Source: Variovorax guangxiensis
GTDB lineage: Bacteria > Pseudomonadota > Gammaproteobacteria > Burkholderiales > Burkholderiaceae_C
NCBI RefSeq assembly: GCF_003952165.1
Contig: NZ_RXFT01000001.1
Location: forward strand, 1 to 64,000
DNA length: 64,000 nucleotides
Direction of reading: 5' to 3'
Part shown: in pieces, positions 32,823 through 42,528 of the stretch
Layout: each line of letters starts with the position of its first letter
Position numbering within the stretch: position 1 is the stretch's first letter
Notes under the pieces: generated by a model
What the model was told of the DNA's origin: nothing
Seen by the model: the letters and a program-made list of their open reading frames with translations, nothing else
Databases searched by the model: none
Program-made: the position numbers and the translations under genes

Positions 32823-34217
32823 ATGACCACAGAAGAACGCAAGACTTTCGCCGAGCGTGTCGGCAAGAAGCAGCTGATCGCCATCGCGGCGGTGCTCGTG
32901 CTGGGCGCGGGCGCCGGGGCGCTGATATTGCGCAGCGCGCCAGCCAAGCCCGAGGCGGCCGGCCATTCGGAAGCCGCCGGCCATGGCGACGGCGAGCACC
33001 ACGAGGAGGGCGGCCACAAGGAAGAGGGCCACAAGGAGGCCAAGGCGGGCGAAGACCATGACCACAACCACGGCGAGGCCAAGGGCCACGGCGACAAGGA
33101 GCATCACGCCGAGGAAGGCAAGGGCGAGGCCAAGGCAGCCTCCGGCGAAACCAGAGGCGAAGAGAAGTCCGCCGCCCACAAGGAAGACGAGGAAAAGATC
33201 GCCTTCACCGACGAGCAGATCAAGGCCGCCGACATCGCCATCGAGAGCGCCGGCCCCGCGCGCATCAAGCTGTCGCTGCAGCTGCCCGGCGAGATCAAGT
33301 TCAACGAAGACCGCACGGCGCACGTGGTGCCGCGCGTGGCGGGCGTGGTCGACAGCGTGCCGGCCAATCTGGGCCAGGAGGTCAAGCGCGGCGAGGTGCT
33401 CGCGGTGCTGTCGAGCCCGGGGCTCTCGGAACAGCGCAGCGAGCTGCAGTCGGCGCAGCGCCGGCTGGAGCTGGCCCGCACCACCTACGAGCGCGAGAAG
33501 AAGCTGTGGGAGGAGAAGATCTCGCCGCAGCAGGACTACCTGCAGGCCGAGCAGGCCATGCAGGAGGCGCGCATCGCGGTCGCCAACGCCAACCAGAAGC
33601 TGCTGGCGCTGGGCGCCACGCCCGGCTCGTCGGCGCTGGGCCGCTACGAGCTGCGCGCGCCCTTCGACGGCATGGTGGTCGAGAAGCACATCTCGCTCGG
33701 CGAATCGGTGGGCGAGGCGGTCAACGTCTTCACCATCTCCGACCTGTCGACCGTGTGGGCCGAGATCAGCGTGGCCGCCAGCAACCTGAACCTGGTGCGC
33801 GTCGGCGAGCAGGTGAAGATCCGCTCCAGCGCCTTCGACCAGACCGCGACCGGCAAGGTCTCGTACGTGGGCTCGCTGATCGGCGCGCAGACGCGCACCG
33901 CCACGGCGCGCGTCACGCTGACCAACCCCGACCGCATCTGGCGCCCGGGCCTCTTCGTGAATGTCGAGCTGGTGGCCTCCGAGACGGAGGCGCCCGTGAC
34001 GGTCGCGGCCGACGCGGTGCAGACGGTGGAAGACAAGCCCACCGTGTTCCTGCGCGTGCCCGGCGGCTTCCTGCCGCAGCACGTGCAGACAGGCCGCAGC
34101 GACGGCAAGCGCGTCGAGATCGTCGGCGGGCTGAAGCCCGGTGCGGCGTATGCGGCCAGCGGCAGCTTCGTCGTGAAGTCGCAGCAGGGCAAGAGCTCAG
34201 CCACGCACACCCACTGA
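32823..34217 (+). CDS. czcB: Periplasmic adaptor CzcB with a His/Glu-rich insert
   Basis: A 464-residue membrane-fusion protein. One N-terminal helix (KKQLIAIAAVLVLGAGAGAL) anchors it; residues 42-125 are an extraordinary His/Glu/Lys/Gly-rich segment with thirteen His, then the adaptor core: QLPGEIKFNEDRTAHVVPRV, lipoyl/coiled-coil part (RRLELARTTYEREKKLWEEK), LRAPFDGMVVEKHISLGESV and beta-barrel domains. It links CzcA to CzcC and binds metal. The insert probably buffers Zn/Cd/Co in the periplasm. Confidence 0.94.
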   Translation: MTTEERKTFAERVGKKQLIAIAAVLVLGAGAGALILRSAPAKPEAAGHSEAAGHGDGEHHEEGGHKEEGHKEAKAGEDHDHNHGEAKGHGDKEHHAEEGKGEAKAASGETRGEEKSAAHKEDEEKIAFTDEQIKAADIAIESAGPARIKLSLQLPGEIKFNEDRTAHVVPRVAGVVDSVPANLGQEVKRGEVLAVLSSPGLSEQRSELQSAQRRLELARTTYEREKKLWEEKISPQQDYLQAEQAMQEARIAVANANQKLLALGATPGSSALGRYELRAPFDGMVVEKHISLGESVGEAVNVFTISDLSTVWAEISVAASNLNLVRVGEQVKIRSSAFDQTATGKVSYVGSLIGAQTRTATARVTLTNPDRIWRPGLFVNVELVASETEAPVTVAADAVQTVEDKPTVFLRVPGGFLPQHVQTGRSDGKRVEIVGGLKPGAAYAASGSFVVKSQQGKSSATHTH

Positions 34218-34227
34218 GGAAGCCCGC

Positions 34228-37200
34228 ATGTTCGAACGAATCATCCGCTTCTCCATCGAGCAGCGCTGGCTGGTGCTGCTCGCCGTGTTCGGCATGGCGG
34301 CGCTGGGTATCTTCAGCTACCAGAAGCTGCCCATCGACGCCGTGCCCGACATCACCAACGTGCAGGTGCAGATCAACACCGCCGCGCCCGGCTACTCGCC
34401 GCTGGAGACCGAGCAGCGCGTGACCTACCCGATAGAGACCGTCATGGCCGGCCTGCCGGGCCTGCAGCAGACGCGCTCGCTATCGCGCTACGGCCTCTCG
34501 CAGGTCACGGTGATCTTCAAGGACGGCACCGACATCTACTTCGCGCGCCAGCTCGTCAACGAGCGCATACAGTCCGCGCGCGAGAGCATGCCGCGCGGCA
34601 TCTCGCCGGTGATAGGGCCGATTTCCACCGGCCTGGGCGAGATCTATCTCTGGACCGTCGAGGCGGAGGAGGGCGCGAAGAAGGCCGACGGCAAGCCGTA
34701 TTCGCCCACCGACCTGCGCGAGATACAGGACTGGATCATCAAGCCGCAACTGCGCAACGTGCCGGGCGTGACCGAGATCAACTCCATCGGCGGCTTCGCC
34801 AAGGAGTTCCAGATCGCACCCGACCCGGCCAAGCTGCTGGCCCACGGCCTGACCATGGGCGACATCGTGCTCGCGCTGGAGCGCAACAACGCCAACGTGG
34901 GCGCGGGCTACATCGAGAAGCGCGGCGAGCAATACCTCATTCGCGCACCGGGGCAGGTGAAGTCGGCCGAGGACATCGGCAATGTCATTCTGGGCAACGC
35001 CAACGGCATTCCGCTGCGCGTGCAGGACGTGGCCGAGGTCGGCATCGGCCGCGAACTGCGCACGGGTGCTGCCACCGACAACGGCCGCGAGGTGGTGCTG
35101 GGCACGGTGTTCATGCTGATCGGCGAGAACAGCCGCACCGTGTCGCAGGCGGTCGATAAAAAGATGCAGGAAATCAACCGCACGCTGCCCGCCGGCGTGA
35201 AGGCTGTGACGGTGTACGACCGCACGGTGCTGGTCGACAAGGCCATCGCCACGGTGAAGAAGAACCTGTTCGAGGGCGCGGTGCTGGTCATCGCGATCCT
35301 GTTCCTGTTCCTGGGCAACATCCGTGCGGCCGTCATCACCGCGCTGGTGATTCCGCTGTCGATGCTCTTCACCTTCACCGGCATGGTGAACCAGAAGGTC
35401 AGCGCCAACCTCATGAGCCTGGGCGCACTGGACTTCGGCATCATCATCGACGGAGCGGTGGTGATCGTGGAGAACTGCGTGCGAAGGCTGGCCCACGCGC
35501 AGGCCCACAAGGGCAGGCCGCTCACGCGCAGCGAGCGCTTCCACGAGGTGTTCGCGGCCTCGCAGGAGGCGCGGCGCGCGCTGCTGTTCGGCCAGCTGAT
35601 CATCATGATCGTGTACCTGCCGATCTTTGCGCTCACCGGCGTCGAGGGCAAGCTGTTCCACCCGATGGCCTTCACCGTGGTGATCGCGCTGCTGGGCGCG
35701 ATGGTTTTGTCGATCACCTTCATTCCCGCGGCAGTGGCGCTCTTCATCGGCAACAAGGTCAGCGAGAAGGAAAACCGCCTGATGCTGTGGGCCAAGCGCG
35801 CATACGAGCCGCTGCTGGCGCGCGTGATGGCGGCCAAGCCGCTGGTCATCACCTTCGCCGCCGTTGCCGTGGTGCTGTCGGGCCTGCTGGCCACGCGCCT
35901 GGGCACGGAGTTCGTGCCCAGCCTGAGCGAGGGCGACTTCGCCATCCAGGCGCTGCGAATTCCGGGCACCAGCCTCACGCAGTCGGTCGAGATGCAGAAG
36001 CAGCTCGAGCGCACGCTGAAGACGAAGTTTCCGGAGATCGAGCGCGTGTTCGCGCGCACCGGCACGGCCGAGATCGCGTCCGACCCGATGCCGCCGAACA
36101 TCTCCGACGGCTACATCATGCTCAAGCCCGAGAGCGAGTGGCCCACGCCGAAGCGCTCGCGCGCCGAGGTGCTCGCGGCGGTGCAGGAAGAAGTGGAGAA
36201 GCTGCCGGGCAACAACTACGAGTTCTCGCAGCCCATCCAGCTTCGCTTCAACGAGCTGATCTCGGGCGTGCGCAGCGACGTGGCGGTGAAGATCTTCGGC
36301 GACGACATGGACGTGCTGAACAAGACCGCGGCAGAGGTTGCCGGCGTGCTCAACGGCATCGCCGGCGCAGCCGAGGTGAAGGTGGAGCAGACCACCGGCC
36401 TGCCGATGCTCACGGTGAACATCGACCGCAGCAAGACCGCGCGCTACGGCCTCAACGTGGGCGATGTGCAGGACGCGATCTCCGCCGCCATCGGCGGGCG
36501 CGAGGCGGGCACGCTGTTCGACGGCGATAGGCGCTTCGACATCATCGTGCGCCTGCCCGAGGAGCTGCGCACCGACCTTGAGGCCATCAAGCGCCTGCCC
36601 GTGGCCCTGCCCAAGGGCGCGGGCGCCGAGGGCCTGCGCACCAGCTTCATTCCGCTGGGCGAGGTGGCCACGCTGGATATCGCGCCCGGCCCCAACCAGG
36701 TGAGCCGCGAGGACGGCAAGCGCCGCATCGTGGTCAGCGCCAACGTGCGCGGGCGCGACCTCGGCTCCTTCGTGGCCGAGGCCGAGGAGGCGATGGGCAA
36801 GGTGAAGATCCCCACCGGCTACTGGACCGTGTGGGGCGGCCAGTACGAGAACCTCGCCTCGGCCACGCAGCGGCTGCAGATCGTGGTGCCGGTGTCGCTG
36901 CTCCTGGTGTTCACGCTGCTGTTCGCGATGTTCGGCAACATCAAGGACGGCCTGCTGGTGTTCACCGGCATCCCGTTCGCGCTCACGGGCGGCATCGTGG
37001 CGCTGTGGATGCGCGGCATTCCGCTGTCGATCTCGGCGGCGGTGGGCTTCATCGCGCTGTCGGGCGTGGCGGTGCTCAACGGGCTGGTGATGATCTCCTT
37101 CATCCGCAACCTGCGCGAGAGCGGCCTGCCGCTGGACGCCGCCATCCGCGAAGGCGCGCTCACTCGGCTGCGGCCGGTGCTGATGACGGCGCTGGTCGCC

Positions 37201-37440
37201 TCGCTGGGCTTCGTGCCGATGGCCATCGCCACAGGCACCGGCGCCGAGGTGCAGCGGCCGCTGGCCACGGTGGTGATCGGCGGTATCCTGTCGTCGACCG
37301 CGCTGACGCTGCTGGTGCTGCCGCTGCTCTACCGCATCGCCCACCGGCGCGACGAGGAAGAGGAGAAGGCGCAGCAACAGGCGATCGGCGCGCCGCCCGA
37401 TCCTTCGGACCCTTCACTGCGAGGTTCCCATGGCACATGA
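34228..37440 (+). CDS. czcA: Heavy-metal RND efflux pump CzcA
   Basis: A 1070-residue inner-membrane RND protein of the heavy-metal class: N-terminal RFSIEQRWLVLLAVFGMAAL and QKLPIDAVPDITNVQVQ, large periplasmic loops, twelve helices. In TM4, LDFGIIIDGAVVIVEN places Asp402, Asp408 and Glu415 at the same numbers as the proton-relay residues I recall for C. metallidurans CzcA, pointing to Zn/Co/Cd rather than Cu/Ag export. Driven by protons, it expels ions through CzcB and CzcC. Its 3' end overlaps czcD by 11 bases. Confidence 0.96.
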   Translation: MFERIIRFSIEQRWLVLLAVFGMAALGIFSYQKLPIDAVPDITNVQVQINTAAPGYSPLETEQRVTYPIETVMAGLPGLQQTRSLSRYGLSQVTVIFKDGTDIYFARQLVNERIQSARESMPRGISPVIGPISTGLGEIYLWTVEAEEGAKKADGKPYSPTDLREIQDWIIKPQLRNVPGVTEINSIGGFAKEFQIAPDPAKLLAHGLTMGDIVLALERNNANVGAGYIEKRGEQYLIRAPGQVKSAEDIGNVILGNANGIPLRVQDVAEVGIGRELRTGAATDNGREVVLGTVFMLIGENSRTVSQAVDKKMQEINRTLPAGVKAVTVYDRTVLVDKAIATVKKNLFEGAVLVIAILFLFLGNIRAAVITALVIPLSMLFTFTGMVNQKVSANLMSLGALDFGIIIDGAVVIVENCVRRLAHAQAHKGRPLTRSERFHEVFAASQEARRALLFGQLIIMIVYLPIFALTGVEGKLFHPMAFTVVIALLGAMVLSITFIPAAVALFIGNKVSEKENRLMLWAKRAYEPLLARVMAAKPLVITFAAVAVVLSGLLATRLGTEFVPSLSEGDFAIQALRIPGTSLTQSVEMQKQLERTLKTKFPEIERVFARTGTAEIASDPMPPNISDGYIMLKPESEWPTPKRSRAEVLAAVQEEVEKLPGNNYEFSQPIQLRFNELISGVRSDVAVKIFGDDMDVLNKTAAEVAGVLNGIAGAAEVKVEQTTGLPMLTVNIDRSKTARYGLNVGDVQDAISAAIGGREAGTLFDGDRRFDIIVRLPEELRTDLEAIKRLPVALPKGAGAEGLRTSFIPLGEVATLDIAPGPNQVSREDGKRRIVVSANVRGRDLGSFVAEAEEAMGKVKIPTGYWTVWGGQYENLASATQRLQIVVPVSLLLVFTLLFAMFGNIKDGLLVFTGIPFALTGGIVALWMRGIPLSISAAVGFIALSGVAVLNGLVMISFIRNLRESGLPLDAAIREGALTRLRPVLMTALVASLGFVPMAIATGTGAEVQRPLATVVIGGILSSTALTLLVLPLLYRIAHRRDEEEEKAQQQAIGAPPDPSDPSLRGSHGT

Positions 37441-38341
37441 GCATGCGCACGCCACCGGCGGCAACGAGAAAGCACTGCGCTGGGCGCTGCTGCTGACCTC
37501 GGCCTACCTCGTCGCCGAGGTGGTGGGCGGGCTGGTGTCGGGCAGCCTCGCGCTGCTGTCCGATGCCGCGCACATGTTCACCGACACGGTGGCGCTGGCG
37601 ATCTCGCTGGCCGCCATCTGGATCGGCAAGCGGCCGGCCGACCGGCGGCGCACCTTCGGCTACTACCGCTTCGAGATCCTGGCGGCGGTGCTCAACGCGG
37701 TGCTGCTGTTCTTCGTGGCGATCTACGTGCTGTACGAGGCGTACCGGCGCATCTCGGCGCCGGCCGAAATCCAGTCGACCACGATGCTGCTGGTGGCCGC
37801 CGGCGGGCTGGTGGTCAACCTCATCGGCATGCGGCTGCTGGCCTCCGGCAAGGACCGGAGCCTCAACGTGAAGGGCGCGTACCTGGAGGTGTGGGCCGAC
37901 ATGCTGGGCTCCATCGGCGTGATCGTCGGCGCCATCGTCATTCGCTACACGGGCTGGGGCTGGGTCGACTCGGTGATCGCCGTGGCGATCGGCCTCTGGG
38001 TGCTGCCGCGCACCTGGCGCCTGCTGCGCGAGAGTCTCAACGTGCTGCTCGAAGGCGTGCCCGACGAGGTGGACCTGCCCGCGGTCGAGAGCGCGCTGCT
38101 GGGCAGCGAGGGCGTCGCGAGCCTGCACGACCTGCACGTGTGGGCGCTGTCCAGCGGCAAGGTGAGCCTGAGCGTGCACGTGGTGTGCACGCCGGAGGTG
38201 GGCGACCTGGCGCCGCTCACGCAGCGGCTGCGCGCGATGCTGGCCGAGCGCTTCGACATCCACCATTCGACCGTGCAGGCCGAACGGGTGCCTTGCGAAC
38301 TGGCGGCGGCCAGCCACGGCTTCGGCCCGGCTGGGCCCTGA
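37430..38341 (+). CDS. czcD: Cation diffusion facilitator CzcD
   Basis: A 303-residue CDF transporter: six membrane helices and a cytoplasmic C-terminal domain (VESALLGSEGVASLHDLHVW). The TM2 zinc site LLSDAAHMFTDTVAL holds His48 and Asp52; in TM5 the partner motif reads EVWADMLGS, with Glu where many zinc members have His. It exports Zn/Co/Cd to the periplasm. Translation is coupled to czcA by an 11-base overlap. Confidence 0.93.
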   Translation: MAHEHAHATGGNEKALRWALLLTSAYLVAEVVGGLVSGSLALLSDAAHMFTDTVALAISLAAIWIGKRPADRRRTFGYYRFEILAAVLNAVLLFFVAIYVLYEAYRRISAPAEIQSTTMLLVAAGGLVVNLIGMRLLASGKDRSLNVKGAYLEVWADMLGSIGVIVGAIVIRYTGWGWVDSVIAVAIGLWVLPRTWRLLRESLNVLLEGVPDEVDLPAVESALLGSEGVASLHDLHVWALSSGKVSLSVHVVCTPEVGDLAPLTQRLRAMLAERFDIHHSTVQAERVPCELAAASHGFGPAGP

Positions 38342-38402
38342 ACCCCGGGGCGGCGGGGCCGCGGATATCGGACAATCTGCCCGATCCAGGATACGCAGAT
38401 CG

Positions 38403-38789
38403 ATGAGCCGCCACCCCAACTCTTCTTCCGCATCGACCAGAAAGGCCGAGGCTCGCGCGCCGCAGCGTCGCGCGATCCATGGAGGATCGTCGGCCCGTGT
38501 ACCGATGGTTTTCGACCCGGGCGCCGTTGCCGCGCCTGCCGCAGCATCCGCCGCGCCGCGCAGCACCTGGCGATCCACCGTGGTCGGCTTCGCGATCGGT
38601 TTCGGCGTCGTGCTCGCGTTCGCCATGAAATGGCTCATGGGCTACCAGATCGACAGCGCGCAGGAGCGCCAGGAGCAGCACAAGGCGATGCGTGCTGCGG
38701 CCGTACGGTGCTACGAACTCACGTCGAACTCGGCCATCAACGCCTGCCTGAAGGACATCGAGGCGAAGAGCGTCCAGGCGGCCCGCTGA
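38403..38789 (+). CDS. Small single-span membrane protein of unknown function
   Basis: A 128-residue protein with a basic, Ser/Ala-rich N-terminus, one membrane helix (TVVGFAIGFGVVLAFAMKWL, about residues 60-79) and a charged C-terminal part with two Cys (RCYELTSNSAINACLKDIEA) that may form a disulfide in the periplasm. I do not recognise the family. It lies 61 bases after czcD and converges on mogA. Confidence 0.6.
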   Translation: MSRHPNSSSASTRKAEARAPQRRAIHGGSSARVPMVFDPGAVAAPAAASAAPRSTWRSTVVGFAIGFGVVLAFAMKWLMGYQIDSAQERQEQHKAMRAAAVRCYELTSNSAINACLKDIEAKSVQAAR

Positions 38790-38816
38790 GGGCGCGGGCA
38801 AACCGCTGCGGAAAGC

Positions 38817-39410
38817 TCAGCGGGCGCGGATGGCCGACTTGGGCCGGAAGGCCTTGCAGACGGAGTCGTCGGTTTCCAGGTACGGCCCGCCGATCAGGTC
38901 GATGCAATAGGGCACGGCCGCGAAGATGCCCGGCACCACCTGCACGCCCTCGGTGTCCTTCAGCCCTTCGAGCGTTTCCGCGATCGACTTGGGCTGGCCG
39001 GGCAGGTTGATGATCAGGCTCTTGTCACGGATCACCGCCACCTGACGCGAGAGGATCGCGGTGGGCACGAAGCGCAGGCTGATCTGGCGCATCTGCTCGC
39101 CGAAGCCCGGCATTTCCTTGTGCGCCACGGCCAGCGTGGCCTCGGGCGTCACGTCGCGCAGGGCGGGGCCGGTGCCACCGGTGGTCAGCACCAGGGAGCA
39201 GCCGGCGTCGACCAGCTCGATCAGCGTGGCGCTGATGCGGTCCGCCTCGTCGGGAATCAGCCGGGGTTCGAACTCGATGGGGTTCTTCAGCGCCCGGCCC
39301 AGCCATTCCTTCAGCGAGGGCAGGCCCTTGTCCTCGTAGGTGCCGCTGGAGGCGCGGTCGCTGACGGAGACGATGCCGATGCGCACCGGCTCGAATGCAG
39401 CTTCGCTCAT
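38817..39410 (-). CDS. mogA: Molybdopterin adenylyltransferase MogA
   Basis: A 197-residue MoCF-domain protein: RIGIVSVSDRASSGTYEDKG, PRLIPDEADRISATLIELVD, LVLTTGGTGPALRDVTPEAT and IINLPGQPKSIAETL are MogA signatures. It adenylates molybdopterin before molybdenum insertion. Its ATG overlaps the darP stop by four bases (ATGA), so it is translated in an operon with darP. Confidence 0.95.
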   Translation of the reverse strand: MSEAAFEPVRIGIVSVSDRASSGTYEDKGLPSLKEWLGRALKNPIEFEPRLIPDEADRISATLIELVDAGCSLVLTTGGTGPALRDVTPEATLAVAHKEMPGFGEQMRQISLRFVPTAILSRQVAVIRDKSLIINLPGQPKSIAETLEGLKDTEGVQVVPGIFAAVPYCIDLIGGPYLETDDSVCKAFRPKSAIRAR

Positions 39411-40063
39411 GCGTCTTCTTCCCGGTCCTGCGCGGCGGCGGCGGCGGCATGGTCGGCGCCGCCGTGCACGGCCAGCTGGGCGCGCACCACCTGGAACACC
39501 TCGCGATAGGCCTTGCCCTGGCGAGGCGCCTCGCCGGCGGGGCCGGCCTTCATGTCCTTGCGGGCCTGGCGCACCAGGGCACGAAGCTGCTGGGCGTCGG
39601 TGGCGGGGTGGGTTTCGATCCAGCCGCCGAGGGCGTCGTCGTCGGCGATCAACCTGTCGCGCCAGCGCTCGGCCTCGTGCAGGGCGGCGACTTCGGCGGC
39701 CGGCACGGTGTTCTGCTCTGCCAGGGCCCGCTTCACGGCCTCCAGCACCTCGGGCTCCAGCTTGCGCATGAGCTTGCCGACGTACTGCATCTGGCGGCGC
39801 TTGCCCTCGAAATTGGTGATCCGCTTGGCTTCGGCGATGGCCTCGACCAGCTTCTCGTCGAGCTGGAGCGCGTCGAACAGGCCGGCGCGCAGGGTGAGCA
39901 GCTCGGCGCCCAGCTTCTGCAGCTCTTCGCTTTCGCGCTTCAGGTCGGTGCGGCTGGCGTCGTCGGAGCCCTTGAGCTCGCGCTTGAGTTCGAGGTCGAG
40001 CTCGCTGCCTTCGGCCACGAAATGGCCGCGGACGTAATAGCCTTTTTTGGGTTTGCGGGACAT
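39407..40063 (-). CDS. darP: Ribosome-associated protein DarP (YjgA, DUF615)
   Basis: A 218-residue protein with the YjgA pattern: SRKPKKGYYVRGHFV at the start, KRESEELQKLGAELLTL, and IAEAKRITNFEGKRRQMQYV, GKLMRKLEPEVLEAV. It assists late 50S subunit assembly. The C-terminus is an Ala/Asp-rich tail. ATG 40063 begins the family's start; the frame extends upstream to 40177 but that part overlaps the divergent promoter. The darP-pmbA neighbourhood is conserved from E. coli to betaproteobacteria. Confidence 0.93.
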   Translation of the reverse strand: MSRKPKKGYYVRGHFVAEGSELDLELKRELKGSDDASRTDLKRESEELQKLGAELLTLRAGLFDALQLDEKLVEAIAEAKRITNFEGKRRQMQYVGKLMRKLEPEVLEAVKRALAEQNTVPAAEVAALHEAERWRDRLIADDDALGGWIETHPATDAQQLRALVRQARKDMKAGPAGEAPRQGKAYREVFQVVRAQLAVHGGADHAAAAAAQDREEDA

Positions 40064-40167
40064 GGGATGGATTCTGGGCCGCGCCGCGAGGCGTTGCAAC
40101 GCGTGCAATGCGCGGTGGGAAGCTGCTGAAAACGGGAAATGGGGGGCGCAAGTATCATAGCCACCAC

Positions 40168-41538
40168 ATGACGACATCCTCCTCGCGCGCCGATTCCGGC
40201 TTCGCCTACAGCCGCTCCTTCTTCGAAAACCTGGTCGACACCGCCCTGGCGCACGCCAAGCGGCTGGGTGCCACCGACGCCGGGGCCGAGGCCTCCGAGG
40301 GCTGCGGCCTGAGCGTCTCGGTGCGCAAGGGCGAGCTGGAGAACGTCGAGCGCAACCGCGACAAGTCGCTGGGCGTCACGGTCTACGTGGGCCACCGCCG
40401 CGGCAACGCCAGCACCTCCGATTTCTCCGAGGCGGCCATCGCCCAGACGGTGCAGGCGGCCTACGACATCGCCCGCTTCACCGCCGAAGACCCCGTGAGC
40501 GGCCTGCCGGACGAGGCGGACATCGCCAAGGAATATCCCGAACTCGACCTGTTCCACCCCTGGGACGTGACCAGCGAGCAGGCCGCCAGGCTGGCCCTCG
40601 AATGCGAAGAGGCCGCCCTGTCGACCGACAAGCGCATCACCAACAGCGAGGGCGCGGGCGTCTCGGCCCAGCAGAGCCACTTCTTCAGCGCCCACACGCA
40701 TGGCTTTCGCGGCGGCTACGCCAGCTCGCGGCACTCCATCTCGGTGGCGCCCATCGCCGGCAAGGGCGACGACATGCAGCGCGACGCCTGGTACAGCTCC
40801 ATGCGCTCGGCCGACGAACTGGCCAGCCCGCAGGCCGTAGGCCGCTACGCCGCCGAACGCGCGCTGAGCCGCCTGAAGTCGCGCAAGATCAAGACCGTCG
40901 AATGCCCGGTGCTCTTCGAGTCGCCGCTGGCCGTGGGCCTGTTGGGCTCGCTGGTGCAGGCCGTGAGCGGCGGATCGCTGTATCGCAAGAGCACATTCCT
41001 GCTCGACTCGCTGGGCAAGCCTGTGCTGCCCGCGCACGTCGACGTGGCCGAAGACCCGCACCTGTTGCGCGGCAAGGGCAGCGCCCCCTTCGACGACGAA
41101 GGTGTGACCACCCGGGCGCGCAAGGTGGTCGATGCCGGCCGCCTCGAGGGCTACTTCCTCTCGACCTACTCGGCGCGCAAGCTGGGCATGAAGACCACCG
41201 GCAACGCCGGCGGCTCGCACAACCTGACGCTGAGCTCGCGCCTGACGAAGCACACCGACGACCTCGACGCCATGCTCGCCAAGCTGGGCACCGGCCTCTT
41301 CGTGATCGAGCTGATGGGGCAGGGCGTGAACTACGTGACCGGCGACTACTCGCGCGGCGCCAGCGGCTTCTGGGTGGAGAAGGGCAGGATCGCCTTCCCG
41401 GTGCAGGAGATCACGATCGCCGGCAACCTGAAGGACATGCTGCTGGGTATTGAAGCCATCGGGGCCGATGCCTACACTTTCGGCGCCAAGACCACGGGGT
41501 CGGTCCTGGTGAACCGCATGAAGGTCGCCGGCGCCTGA
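40168..41538 (+). CDS. pmbA: TldD/PmbA-family protease subunit PmbA
   Basis: A 456-residue protein of the PmbA (TldE) type: [60 protein letters not shown], and [20 protein letters not shown] match the family. It lacks the HExxxH metal motif of TldD, as expected for the non-catalytic partner. With TldD (not in the window) it degrades unfolded or modified peptides. Start ATG 40168; divergent from darP. Confidence 0.94.
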   Translation: MTTSSSRADSGFAYSRSFFENLVDTALAHAKRLGATDAGAEASEGCGLSVSVRKGELENVERNRDKSLGVTVYVGHRRGNASTSDFSEAAIAQTVQAAYDIARFTAEDPVSGLPDEADIAKEYPELDLFHPWDVTSEQAARLALECEEAALSTDKRITNSEGAGVSAQQSHFFSAHTHGFRGGYASSRHSISVAPIAGKGDDMQRDAWYSSMRSADELASPQAVGRYAAERALSRLKSRKIKTVECPVLFESPLAVGLLGSLVQAVSGGSLYRKSTFLLDSLGKPVLPAHVDVAEDPHLLRGKGSAPFDDEGVTTRARKVVDAGRLEGYFLSTYSARKLGMKTTGNAGGSHNLTLSSRLTKHTDDLDAMLAKLGTGLFVIELMGQGVNYVTGDYSRGASGFWVEKGRIAFPVQEITIAGNLKDMLLGIEAIGADAYTFGAKTTGSVLVNRMKVAGA

Positions 41539-41578
41539 AGGCTGCGCCGCCGGCCTGCGCGCGAAGGCTAGTCGAACC

Positions 41579-42526
41579 ATGAGGCACAACGCAGCGCGAA
41601 AACCCGAACTCGAGCACGAACTGATGCGCGACCCGAGGCTCGGCTTCGAGCCGGCGGGCGGCAGTTCGGTGCGCTGCCTGCAGCACGGCGTGCCCTGGCC
41701 ATTCGACTGCTGGCACTACCACGACGAATACGAGCTGCAGTGCATCAACCGCAGCAGCGGCGATGCCTTCGTCGGCGACCACATCGGGCGCTTCGAGCCT
41801 GGCTACGTGGCGCTGGTGGGCGCCCGGCTGCCCCACACCTGGATCTCGCACGACGTGCCGCCCGAGGGCATCGCCGAGCGCAGCATGGTCATCCACTTCC
41901 GCGACGAGCCGCTGCGCAAGGGCACGGACCTGTTCCCCGAGCTGAAGGCGGTGCTGCCGATGCTCGACCGGGCGAAGCTGGGCATCGAGTTCTTCGGCAT
42001 CGGCGATCTCGTGCGCGAGCGCTTCCAGCGCGTGCAGGGGCAGGAGGGCATGGCGCGGCTGTCGGCCTTCATCGGACTGCTGCACGAGCTGGCCCGCTGG
42101 CCCGACTGGCGGCAGATTTCCAGCACTGCGGAGCCGGTGGCCGAGGATCCGAGCGTCAACACGCGCATGCGCCGCGTGCTCGACCACCTCGACCGGCACC
42201 TGACGGAGGAACTCTCTCTGCCGGCCGTGTGCGCCGTGGCCAACATGGCCGAGAGCAGCTTCTCGCGCTGGTTCCACAGGCACATGGGCGCCACCTTCAC
42301 CGACTTCGTCACGCGGCTGCGCGTGGCCAAGGCCTGCGAGATGCTGCAGAAGTCGGACAGGCTGGTGAGCGACATCTGCTACGAGGTGGGCTTCGCGAAC
42401 CTTGCGAACTTCAACCGCCGCTTCCTGCAGCTCAAGGGCATGACGCCCTCGGTCTACCGGCAGCAGGCGCAGGACCGCTTCGGGCTGCGCACCGCGCAGA
42501 ACACGCCGCTGACCACCACGGACTGA
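41579..42526 (+). CDS. AraC-family regulator with an N-terminal cupin
   Basis: A 315-residue regulator: N-terminal cupin-like sensor (CWHYHDEYELQCINRSSGDA, GYVALVGARLPHTW) and C-terminal double helix-turn-helix (EELSLPAVCAVANMAESSFS, RWFHRHMGATFTDFVTRLRV, GFANLANFNRRFLQLKGMTP). This is the form that regulates sugar and polyol uptake genes. It probably controls the ABC operon starting at 44000. It converges on the MFS gene with two bases between stops. Confidence 0.9.
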   Translation: MRHNAARKPELEHELMRDPRLGFEPAGGSSVRCLQHGVPWPFDCWHYHDEYELQCINRSSGDAFVGDHIGRFEPGYVALVGARLPHTWISHDVPPEGIAERSMVIHFRDEPLRKGTDLFPELKAVLPMLDRAKLGIEFFGIGDLVRERFQRVQGQEGMARLSAFIGLLHELARWPDWRQISSTAEPVAEDPSVNTRMRRVLDHLDRHLTEELSLPAVCAVANMAESSFSRWFHRHMGATFTDFVTRLRVAKACEMLQKSDRLVSDICYEVGFANLANFNRRFLQLKGMTPSVYRQQAQDRFGLRTAQNTPLTTTD

Positions 42527-42528
42527 AC

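Noticed and set aside
34480-37377. A 965-codon open frame antisense to czcA
   Set aside because: Shadow of a G/C-rich coding strand: its product is His/Arg/Gln-rich low complexity without any motif, while czcA on the other strand is unmistakable.
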